Shown piece by piece: positions 1 through 5,616 of a stretch of 5,616 bases of DNA. This stretch comes from an uncultured Oscillospiraceae bacterium (GTDB lineage: Bacteria; Bacillota; Clostridia; Oscillospirales; Acutalibacteraceae). The stretch is taken from positions 1-5,616 of the forward strand of contig CAJKJS010000110.1 in the NCBI GenBank assembly GCA_905200265.1, read 5' to 3'. Position numbers and translations under genes: made by a program. Numbering within the stretch: position 1 is the first letter of the stretch; each line of letters opens with the position of its first letter. The notes under the pieces are model-generated. The model was not told the DNA's origin and did not search any database. It worked only from the letters and a program-made list of their open reading frames with translations.

Positions 1-1485
1 CGTGGCGTTGCCAGCGAAGGCGTACCCGGTGAAAATGTGAATCTGACCGATGAAGTCATCGAAAAAATCACCGGCGCGTTTCTTGTCTGGCTACAAAAAA
101 AGACGGGCCGTGCAGCTACCGACCTGACGATCGCCGTAGGGCACGATTCGCGCATCTCGGCTTCGCGTATTTCCGCCGCTGTGTGTGCTACGCTGCAGAA
201 AGCCGGTGTATCGGTGCTGGACTGCGGCCTGGCTTCTACCCCCAGCATGTTCATGACCACCGTGGATCTTCACTGCCCCGGCGCCGTACAGATTACGGCC
301 AGCCACCATCCCTTTAACCGGAATGGGCTGAAGTTCTTCACCCGGGAAGGCGGACTGGAAGGGGAAGAACTGGTGGCCATTCTGGAACTGGCCCAAAACG
401 GCGTCATGCCGGAACCGGCCAGCATCCCCGGCACGGTAACGCCCACCGATTATATGACGGACTATGCAGCTTTATTGCGTGATCTGATCAAAAAAGGGGT
501 ACAAGCAAACGATTACGAACACCCGCTTTGTGGGTTCCATATTGTCGTCGATGCCGGTAACGGCGCAGGCGGTTTCTATGCCCAAAATGTGCTGGCGCCT
601 TTGGGGGCCGATATTACCGGCAGCCAGTTTCTGGAACCGGACGGCATGTTCCCGAACCATATTCCCAACCCGGAAAACGCCCAGGCTATGGCCAGCATTT
701 GCCAGGCTGTTAAACAGTCCGGGGCCGATTTGGGTGTGATTTTTGATACCGATGTGGACCGCGGCGGCGCTGTGGACGAAAACGGCGAAGAAATTAACCG
801 CAACCGCCTAGTCGCTGTGGCTTCCTACATTGCCTTGCAGCAGAATCCCGGCGGCACGATCGTTACCGACTCCATCACATCCGACGGGCTGCACACGTAT
901 ATTGAAGAAACCCTGGGCGGGCACCATCACCGCTTCCGCCGTGGGTACAAAAACGTCATCGATGAAGCCGTGCGCCTGAACAACGAAGGCGTCAATTGCC
1001 CTCTGGCTATTGAAACCAGCGGACATGCTGCCTTGCGCGAAAACTATTTCTTGGATGACGGCGCCTATCTGTGTACCCGCATTATCATCCTGGCTGCCCA
1101 GCTGCGCCGGGAAGGCAAAAAACTGGGGGATCTGCTGCGGCCGCTGAAAGAAGCCGTGGAAGAAAAGGAAATCCGTCTGCCCATTTTGGAAAGCGATTTC
1201 CGTCCCTGTGGCGAAGCCGTTATCGAGAACCTGACGGCCTATGCCAAGGAACAGGGTTGGCAGATTGCCCCCGATAATTACGAAGGCATTCGGGTCTCCT
1301 TTGGCCCCGAAAATGGCGACGGTTGGTTCCTCCTGCGTCTTTCCGTCCACGATCCCATCATGCCTTTGAACTTTGAAAGCAATCAACCCGGCGGCGTAAA
1401 GAAAATGGCCGCCCAACTGGGTGCGTTCCTGTCCGGCTGCCAGGGACTAGACTGCGCCCCCTTACAGTCGTTTATCGACGCCTAA
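1..1485 (+). CDS. Phosphoglucomutase/phosphomannomutase family protein, 5' end cut by window edge
   Basis: A cytoplasmic alpha-D-phosphohexomutase, expected to interconvert sugar 1- and 6-phosphates (glucose or mannose) for polysaccharide and nucleotide-sugar supply. The frame is open from base 1 and the first residues (RGVASEGVPGENVNLTDE) look like the conserved family N-terminus, with RG probably the end of a DIRG motif. GTG 37 is therefore internal and the start lies a few codons to the left. 494 residues are visible, near the usual ~500. The four signature loops are present in order: phosphoserine loop TASHHP at 295-312 (Ser codon 301-303), metal loop DTDVDR at 745-762, sugar loop ETSGH at 1012-1026, and phosphate-binding loop R-L-S-V-H-D-P at 1336-1356. 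Three of the four differ from the textbook TASHNP, DGDGDR and RPSGTEP forms, so the exact substrate (glucose, mannose or glucosamine phosphate) cannot be assigned. The superfamily is secure. A terminator follows directly, making this the last gene of its transcript. Confidence 0.93.
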   Translation, partial: RGVASEGVPGENVNLTDEVIEKITGAFLVWLQKKTGRAATDLTIAVGHDSRISASRISAAVCATLQKAGVSVLDCGLASTPSMFMTTVDLHCPGAVQITASHHPFNRNGLKFFTREGGLEGEELVAILELAQNGVMPEPASIPGTVTPTDYMTDYAALLRDLIKKGVQANDYEHPLCGFHIVVDAGNGAGGFYAQNVLAPLGADITGSQFLEPDGMFPNHIPNPENAQAMASICQAVKQSGADLGVIFDTDVDRGGAVDENGEEINRNRLVAVASYIALQQNPGGTIVTDSITSDGLHTYIEETLGGHHHRFRRGYKNVIDEAVRLNNEGVNCPLAIETSGHAALRENYFLDDGAYLCTRIIILAAQLRREGKKLGDLLRPLKEAVEEKEIRLPILESDFRPCGEAVIENLTAYAKEQGWQIAPDNYEGIRVSFGPENGDGWFLLRLSVHDPIMPLNFESNQPGGVKKMAAQLGAFLSGCQGLDCAPLQSFIDA

Positions 1486-1502
1486 ACCACTGTTTGAAAA
1501 TG

Positions 1503-1540
1503 GCCGGTTTGGGGAATTGCCTCAAGCCGGCTGTTTTTCT
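1503..1540 (+). terminator. Intrinsic terminator after the phosphohexomutase gene
   Basis: A 12-bp stem pairs 1503-1514 (gccggtttgggg) with 1520-1531 (cctcaagccggc). Two positions are G-U wobbles, the loop is 5 bases, and a run of five T follows at 1534-1538. It starts 17 bases after the phosphohexomutase stop codon and ends before the transporter ribosome binding site, so it should separate the two genes transcriptionally. Confidence 0.88.
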
Positions 1541-1560
1541 GTAGAGAAGTTTGTATGGAA

Positions 1561-1567
1561 GAAGGAG
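1561..1567 (+). promoter_or_regulatory. Ribosome binding site that fixes the transporter start
   Basis: GAAGGAG lies 9 bases before ATG 1577. The frame is also open back to a TTG at 1517, but that codon sits in the loop of the terminator hairpin and would add a polar, non-membrane N-terminus. ATG 1577 is therefore the start. No convincing -35/-10 pair was found in the short stretch between terminator and gene; the promoter may be weak or overlap the terminator, or the gene may depend on readthrough. Confidence 0.8.
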
Positions 1568-1576
1568 CATCACTTT

Positions 1577-2758
1577 ATGGTTCACCTACTGATTGCCGTT
1601 ATCTATCTGTCGTTTATCAGCCTGGGGCTGCCGGATGGCCTGTTGGGCGCTGCCTGGCCCAGCATCTATCCCCAATTACAGGTTCCGGTTTCCTATGCCG
1701 GGGTCATCAGCATGATTATTGCTGCCGGTACGATTGTATCCAGTTTGATGAGCGAACGATTGACGCGGAAACTTGGTTCCGGCGGCGTAACCGCGCTGAG
1801 CGTCGCTACGACCGCCGTGGCCCTTTTTGGCTTTTCGATCAGCAATTCTTTTTGGCTTTTGTGCTTATGGAGCATTCCCTATGGCCTGGGCGCCGGCAGC
1901 GTGGATGCGGCCCTCAATAATTTCGTGGCGCTGCACTACAGCAGCCGTCACATGAGCTGGCTACACTGTTTTTGGGGCATAGGCTGCTCGGCTGGCCCGT
2001 ACATTATGGCCTGGTGCCTGACAGGCGGCATGGGATGGAATATGGGGTACCGGATTGTATGCCTGTTGCAAATTGTGCTGACGGCGATTCTCATTTTCTC
2101 TTTGCCGTTGTGGAAACAAAAATCCGCATCACTTGCAGATATTTCCTCGGACACTGACGGAAAAGCCAAACCGTTTGGCTTGCGGCGAGCTTTAAAGCTT
2201 CCTGGCGTTATTCATGTGCTGTTGGCTTTTTTCTGCTACTGCGCGATTGAACAGACGGTTGGTCTGTGGGCCGCCAGTTACATGGTGTTAGCTCGAAATG
2301 TTTCGGCACAGGAAGCCGCCAATTGGGCCTCGCTGTTCTATTTAGGTATTACCGTCGGACGGTTCCTCAGTGGGTTTATCACCATGCAGCTAAATGACCG
2401 GCAAATGGTCCGCCTGGGACAGGTTATCTGCCTCGTCGGCGTGCTTTTGCTGTTCCTGCCTCTGGGCAATACCGTTGCGCTGACGGCTTTGCTGCTCATT
2501 GGGCTTGGCTGCGCCCCGATTTATCCCAGCTTTATTCATGCCACACCGGACAACTTCGGCAAAGAAGCCTCTCCGGCCGTCATCGGCCTACAAATGGCCT
2601 GTGCCTATGTGGGCACCTGCCTGATGCCGCCTGTGTTTGGACTGTTGGCCGATTTTGTCAGCATTCAGCTTTTGCCGGTTTTCCTACTGGTCCTGCTGGT
2701 ATTGATGATCATTACTGCCGAAGGGCTCAACCGCCGGACAGCACAACAGCAAAAATAA
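1577..2758 (+). CDS. Major facilitator superfamily (MFS) transporter, substrate unknown
   Basis: A 393-residue inner-membrane secondary transporter, a normal length for a 12-helix MFS protein. Hydrophobic helices are visible at about residues 3-19, 38-58, 68-88, 91-113, 127-148, 156-178, then a hydrophilic central loop (179-208), then 209-233, 247-270, 278-297, 298-320, 335-358 and 362-380. This is the expected 6+6 arrangement. The N-terminal stretch FISLGLPDGLLGAAWPSI is characteristic of a group of uncharacterised or sugar-type MFS proteins. SERLTRKLG (59-67) sits where the loop 2-3 motif A belongs, and GIGCSAGP (134-141) resembles the helix-5 glycine/proline motif. Nothing in the sequence fixes the substrate; sugar uptake or drug efflux are both possible. 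It lies between an upstream terminator and a convergent terminator, so it is probably a single-gene unit. A role in copper transport is not supported by its position, since it faces the copper operon tail to tail. Confidence 0.9.
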   Translation: MVHLLIAVIYLSFISLGLPDGLLGAAWPSIYPQLQVPVSYAGVISMIIAAGTIVSSLMSERLTRKLGSGGVTALSVATTAVALFGFSISNSFWLLCLWSIPYGLGAGSVDAALNNFVALHYSSRHMSWLHCFWGIGCSAGPYIMAWCLTGGMGWNMGYRIVCLLQIVLTAILIFSLPLWKQKSASLADISSDTDGKAKPFGLRRALKLPGVIHVLLAFFCYCAIEQTVGLWAASYMVLARNVSAQEAANWASLFYLGITVGRFLSGFITMQLNDRQMVRLGQVICLVGVLLLFLPLGNTVALTALLLIGLGCAPIYPSFIHATPDNFGKEASPAVIGLQMACAYVGTCLMPPVFGLLADFVSIQLLPVFLLVLLVLMIITAEGLNRRTAQQQK

Positions 2759-2761
2759 GCA

Positions 2762-2802
2762 AAAAGCGCTTCGCCTTTTTAAGGCAAAGCGCTTTTCTTT
2801 TT
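2762..2802. terminator. Bidirectional intrinsic terminator shared by the transporter gene and copA
   Basis: A 16-position stem pairs 2762-2777 with 2781-2796 around a 3-base loop. Plus-strand RNA has one C-A mismatch (2772/2786) and a T-rich tail at 2793-2802. Minus-strand RNA reads the same position as a G-U wobble, giving an uninterrupted stem, and is followed by a run of five U (complement of 2761-2765). It occupies the 52-base gap between the convergent stop codons and should terminate both transcripts. Confidence 0.9.
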
Positions 2803-2810
2803 CATACCGG

Positions 2811-3026
2811 TTAGGCGTCTTCACAGCTAACGGGTGTATACCCGGCTTCCCGCACAGCATTCATCAGCGTTTCATTGTCCACCGGCGTGCTAAGGGTAAC
2901 GGTGGCGGTCTTTTCTTCCAAACTCACCTGTGCTTCGCTAACACCAGGCACACCACTCAGTGCTTTTTGCACATGAGCCTGGCAGTGCATACACATCATT
3001 CCATCGACTTTCAGTACTTTTTTCAT
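2811..3026 (-). CDS. copZ: Possible free CopZ-like copper chaperone made from an internal start within copA
   Basis: This is the in-frame 3' end of copA (from Met796), listed separately because it looks like a whole gene. It encodes 71 residues, the size of a free CopZ chaperone. It starts MKKVLKVDG, carries the Cu(I)-binding GMMCMHC motif at residues 9-15, and ends on the copA stop codon. Its ATG is preceded by AAAGGA with a 9-base spacer. CopZ proteins carry Cu(I) in the cytoplasm and hand it to CopA or to the copper-sensing repressor. The HMA domain is certain; independent translation is inference from the start signals. It may instead be only the C-terminal domain of the fusion. Confidence 0.5.
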   Translation of the reverse strand: MKKVLKVDGMMCMHCQAHVQKALSGVPGVSEAQVSLEEKTATVTLSTPVDNETLMNAVREAGYTPVSCEDA

Positions 3027-5411
3027 GTTGTTCGTTCCTTTCAAATTCAGTTTTTCTTCCTCTTTGACGAGGGCTTCATCGGGTTCCTCTGTTTGCGTCT
3101 TTTCCCCACGGAAAAAGCGCAGGCGCAGAGCATTGGTAACGACGCACAGCGAACTTAAACTCATGGCGGCGGAACCAATCATGGGGCTTAGTTTGATACC
3201 AAAGGCCGGGAACAGGGCACCGGCGGCCAGAGGGATACCGCACACGTTGTAAAAGAAAGCCCAGAAAAGGTTCATCCGAATGTTACGAATCACCGCCCGG
3301 CTGAGCCGGATGGCCGTCACCACATCCAATAGGGAATCTTTCATCAACACCACATCGGCAGAATCCAGTGCGATGTCAGACCCGGCCCCAATGGCAATCC
3401 CCACATCGGCCCGCATAAGTGCCGGTGCATCGTTGATCCCATCGCCTACCATGGCGACCCGGCTGCCCTGTTGCTGAAGCTGGCGGATAGTCGCTTCCTT
3501 CTGGGTGGGCAACACGTCCGCAATGGCTTCTTCGATACCCAAATCCTTGCGTACCGCCTCGGCGGTGGTGTGGTGGTCACCGGTGAGCATGACCACCCGC
3601 ACACCCATTTCGTGCAGCTTCTGCACAGCTTCGCGGCTGGTGGCCCGTACGGTATCAGCTACGGCAATGAGTCCGACAACGCGGCCTGCCCGGGCAAAGA
3701 ACAGCGGGGTTTTCCCCTGGGATGCCCAGGCTTCTGCCTGCTGCAAAACTTTGTTTTTCTCGTTTTCATCGGTGAAACAGCCCTGTTCTTCCAAAAAGGC
3801 CCGGTTCCCGGCAATCCATGCCGCCCCGGAAACGGTAGCCCGTACGCCACGGCCCGCCTGCATGGAAAAATCCTTCACCGGCAGAGGTACCAGCCGCTGT
3901 TTTTTCGCTTCGGTTACAATCGCTTCGGCCAAGGGGTGTTCGCTGCCCTGTTCCACCGCAGCGGCAGCCCGCAAAAAGTCCTCCTGCGTAAAAGCAGGGT
4001 CCAGCACCTGTATATCGGTTACCGCCGGGTGACCGTTCGTCAGCGTACCGGTTTTATCGACCACCACGGTATCAATAGCATGCAGGTTTTCCAGGCTTTC
4101 GGCGGACTTCACCAAAATGCCGTATTCCGCTGCTTTCCCTGTTCCCACCATAATCGCCACGGGTGTCGCCAGTCCCAGTGCACAGGGGCAGGAGATTACC
4201 AGCACCGACACGGCACAGGAGATGGCCATTTCGGCCCCAGCTCCGGCAAAGCCCCAAATCGCCCCGGTCAGGATAGCGATGGCGATGACCACCGGCACAA
4301 ATACACCGCTGATGCGGTCAGCCAACCGGGCAATAGGCGCTTTGGTTTGGGAGGCTTCGTCCACCAGCCGGATAATCTGGGACAGGGTGGTATCTTCCCC
4401 TACCCGGGAAGCTCGGAACTGGAATGTCCCGTTGCGGTTGATGGTGGCTGACAGCACTTCATCCCCCGGCCCTTTTTCCACGGGCAAACTTTCCCCGGTT
4501 AGCGCCGCCTGGTCCACATACCCCATTCCCGTAAGCACTACGCCGTCTACCGGCACACTGTCCCCGGGACGGATCAAAACGACATCCCCGGCCACAACCT
4601 GCTCGGCCGGAATGACCACTTCCTTCCCTTCCCGTATGACGGTAGCGGTTTTGGGCGCCAAATCCACCAGCTTTCCCAGTGCATCGCCGGTTTTCGCTTT
4701 GGAACGGGATTCCAGATATTTGCCCACGGTCACCAGTGTGAGAATCATGGCCGCCGATTCAAAATAGAGTTCATGGGCGTACTGATGAAGAAGGCCCATG
4801 TCTCCATGTCCCGCCCCCCACAGCATACGGTACAGGGCAAACACACCGTAGAAAAATGATGCTCCTGAGCCCAACGCCACCAGGGAATCCATATTCGGTG
4901 CCCGGTGCCACAGGGATTTCAGTCCGTTTTGGAAAAAGCGCCGGTTTAAAAGTAAAATGGGCGTTGCAATCAATAGCTGTGTTAGGGCGCTAATAGGGGC
5001 ATTTTCCATGCCTTGCAGGAAACCGGGAACCGGCAGCCCGATCATGCCTCCCATGGCAATATACATAAGCGGTATGAGCAAAAGAATGGACCATACCAGC
5101 CGGTGTTTCATGTTCTTCTGTTCTTCTTCTGCGAGACGCTGCCGCCGGTCCCATTCCGAACGAAAGCCGTTCGTTTTTCCTGTCTCTTCTGCAGCTTTTT
5201 GCAGAGGTGCTGCCCCATACCCGATTTCTTCCACCGCATGGATGATCGTGTCTTCCCCGGTTTCGTCTTCCCGGAAAGAAACCGTCATCTGATTGGAAAG
5301 AAGGCTAACATTTACGTCTTCCACTCCGGGTATTCGCTGTACTTGCCGGGTAACATTGGCCTGGCAGGCGGCGCATGTCATACCGGTAACGGAAAATTTT
5401 TCTGTTTTCAT
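2811..5411 (-). CDS. copA: Copper(I)-exporting P1B-1-type ATPase with N-terminal and C-terminal metal-binding (HMA) domains (CopA-CopZ fusion)
   Basis: An 866-residue inner-membrane pump that uses ATP to export Cu(I) from the cytoplasm. Domains in order: N-terminal HMA domain with GMTCAAC (residues 10-16); four helices (about 104-122, 139-156, 173-193, 213-231); actuator domain with TGES (305-308); helices around 367-388 and 395-420, the second carrying CPC (408-410); phosphorylation motif DKTGT with catalytic Asp452; nucleotide-binding SEHPLA (490-495); TGD (610-612); hinge GDGINDAPAL (656-665); and two last helices. These carry the Cu(I) signatures exactly: N714-x6-Y721-N722-x4-P727 and M750-x2-S753-S754. 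After a charged, acid-rich linker (about 768-795), a second complete HMA domain follows (GMMCMHC, 804-810). Typical CopA proteins of ~750-800 residues lack this C-terminal domain. The ATG start is supported by AAGGAG 6 bases upstream. It lies 19 bases after the csoR-like gene, implying co-transcription and copper induction. Confidence 0.96.
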   Translation of the reverse strand: MKTEKFSVTGMTCAACQANVTRQVQRIPGVEDVNVSLLSNQMTVSFREDETGEDTIIHAVEEIGYGAAPLQKAAEETGKTNGFRSEWDRRQRLAEEEQKNMKHRLVWSILLLIPLMYIAMGGMIGLPVPGFLQGMENAPISALTQLLIATPILLLNRRFFQNGLKSLWHRAPNMDSLVALGSGASFFYGVFALYRMLWGAGHGDMGLLHQYAHELYFESAAMILTLVTVGKYLESRSKAKTGDALGKLVDLAPKTATVIREGKEVVIPAEQVVAGDVVLIRPGDSVPVDGVVLTGMGYVDQAALTGESLPVEKGPGDEVLSATINRNGTFQFRASRVGEDTTLSQIIRLVDEASQTKAPIARLADRISGVFVPVVIAIAILTGAIWGFAGAGAEMAISCAVSVLVISCPCALGLATPVAIMVGTGKAAEYGILVKSAESLENLHAIDTVVVDKTGTLTNGHPAVTDIQVLDPAFTQEDFLRAAAAVEQGSEHPLAEAIVTEAKKQRLVPLPVKDFSMQAGRGVRATVSGAAWIAGNRAFLEEQGCFTDENEKNKVLQQAEAWASQGKTPLFFARAGRVVGLIAVADTVRATSREAVQKLHEMGVRVVMLTGDHHTTAEAVRKDLGIEEAIADVLPTQKEATIRQLQQQGSRVAMVGDGINDAPALMRADVGIAIGAGSDIALDSADVVLMKDSLLDVVTAIRLSRAVIRNIRMNLFWAFFYNVCGIPLAAGALFPAFGIKLSPMIGSAAMSLSSLCVVTNALRLRFFRGEKTQTEEPDEALVKEEEKLNLKGTNNMKKVLKVDGMMCMHCQAHVQKALSGVPGVSEAQVSLEEKTATVTLSTPVDNETLMNAVREAGYTPVSCEDA
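3036..3041 (-). promoter_or_regulatory. Candidate internal ribosome binding site for CopZ
   Basis: On the minus strand AAAGGA ends 9 bases before the ATG at 3026, a workable Shine-Dalgarno match and spacing. It lies inside the copA reading frame, in the codons for the linker residues Leu-Lys-Gly. The linker could be a former copA-copZ intergenic region that became coding. Confidence 0.5.
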
Positions 5412-5417
5412 ACTGGT

Positions 5418-5423
5418 CTCCTT
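5418..5423 (-). promoter_or_regulatory. Ribosome binding site of copA
   Basis: AAGGAG on the minus strand, 6 bases before the copA ATG at 5411. The 19-base gap between the two copper genes holds two copies of GGAGAC (at 5430-5425 and 5421-5416 read on the minus strand). Only the second is well placed for this start. Confidence 0.85.
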
Positions 5424-5430
5424 AGTCTCC

Positions 5431-5616
5431 TCACTTAAGTTTCCGGATGAGTTCCACCGTTTCTTCGATAATCCCCTCTTCTCCCCGACGGATTTTCTCG
5501 GTCACACAGGTTTCCATGTGGTTTTGCAGAACGACATAGCCGAAATTTTGCAAAGCACTTTCTACAGCGGCCACCTGATTCAAAATATCGCCGCAATAGC
5601 GATTTTCTTCCACCAT
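5431..5616 (-). CDS. csoR: CsoR-type copper(I)-sensing transcriptional repressor, N-terminal part cut by window edge
   Basis: The last 61 codons of an all-helical DUF156 (CsoR/RcnR family) repressor. These proteins bind operator DNA without metal and let go when Cu(I) binds at the subunit interface. Visible residues include RYCGDILNQVAAVESAL and NHMETCV. Cys8, His33 and Cys37 of the visible part have the same spacing (25 and 4) as the Cys-His-Cys copper ligands of characterised CsoR proteins, and a Tyr precedes the first Cys as in CsoR. This fits copper rather than nickel/cobalt (RcnR-like) sensing. The Met at the right edge is almost certainly internal (the usual R-M-V-E-E stretch); the remaining 30-odd N-terminal residues and the promoter/operator lie beyond 5616. 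The TGA stop is 19 bases before copA, so the repressor probably heads the operon and controls its own expression and that of copA. Confidence 0.9.
   Translation of the reverse strand: MVEENRYCGDILNQVAAVESALQNFGYVVLQNHMETCVTEKIRRGEEGIIEETVELIRKLK

Noticed and set aside
37..39. GTG 37 as the start of the phosphohexomutase gene
   Set aside because: The frame stays open to base 1 and the residues before GTG match the conserved family N-terminus, so the gene is cut by the window edge instead.
808..1416. A 202-codon open frame antisense to the phosphohexomutase gene
   Set aside because: It is fully contained in a well-supported gene, shows no recognisable motif, and is explained by codon bias on the other strand.
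1517..1576. An upstream TTG start that would add 20 residues to the transporter
   Set aside because: The TTG is in the loop of the intrinsic terminator, and the added residues are not membrane-like. ATG 1577 has a good ribosome binding site.
1577..2758. The MFS gene as a copper transporter belonging to the copper operon
   Set aside because: It is convergent with the operon and separated by a terminator. I see no clear metal-binding motif in its helices.
3015..3026. The six-A run just after the internal ATG as a programmed -1 frameshift site like that in E. coli copA
   Set aside because: The zero-frame codons are AAA AAA preceded by G, which does not form a canonical slippery heptamer. The fusion is already in frame, so no shift is needed to make it.
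3471..4451. A 326-codon open frame antisense to copA
   Set aside because: It lies wholly inside copA, which has every P1B-ATPase motif. Its translation is low-complexity with no recognisable domain, as expected of a shadow frame in GC-rich coding DNA.

Overview
The window reads as an ordinary chromosomal segment of a bacterium with moderately high GC content and strong Shine-Dalgarno sites. The csoR-copA-copZ type copper locus and the style of the proteins suggest a Firmicute, possibly of the Negativicutes (Megasphaera/Acidaminococcus-like). That placement is inferred from sequence style, not from a search. No mobile element, CRISPR array, tRNA or rRNA was seen.

Left half, plus strand: the window opens inside a phosphohexomutase gene (phosphoglucomutase/phosphomannomutase superfamily) whose first few codons lie to the left. 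It ends at 1485 and is followed by a strong intrinsic terminator (1503-1540). Next comes a 393-residue major facilitator superfamily transporter (1577-2758) of unknown substrate, with its own ribosome binding site. The two genes are probably separate transcription units.

Right half, minus strand: a copper homeostasis operon reads right to left. It begins off the right edge with a CsoR-type copper(I)-sensing repressor (C-terminal 61 codons visible). After 19 bases comes copA, a copper(I)-exporting P1B-1 ATPase of 866 residues. A shared bidirectional terminator (2762-2802) separates copA from the convergent transporter gene.

The copper genes form a self-contained circuit. CsoR would release its operator (outside the window) when it binds Cu(I), and CopA would then pump Cu(I) out. 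The most noteworthy point is at the 3' end of copA. The ATPase runs without a stop codon into a complete 71-residue CopZ-like metal-binding domain. That domain begins with an ATG preceded by a well-spaced Shine-Dalgarno sequence, so the gene may yield both a CopA-CopZ fusion and free CopZ chaperone. Apart from this, the window is conventional, and I found no convincing evidence of an undescribed multi-gene system.
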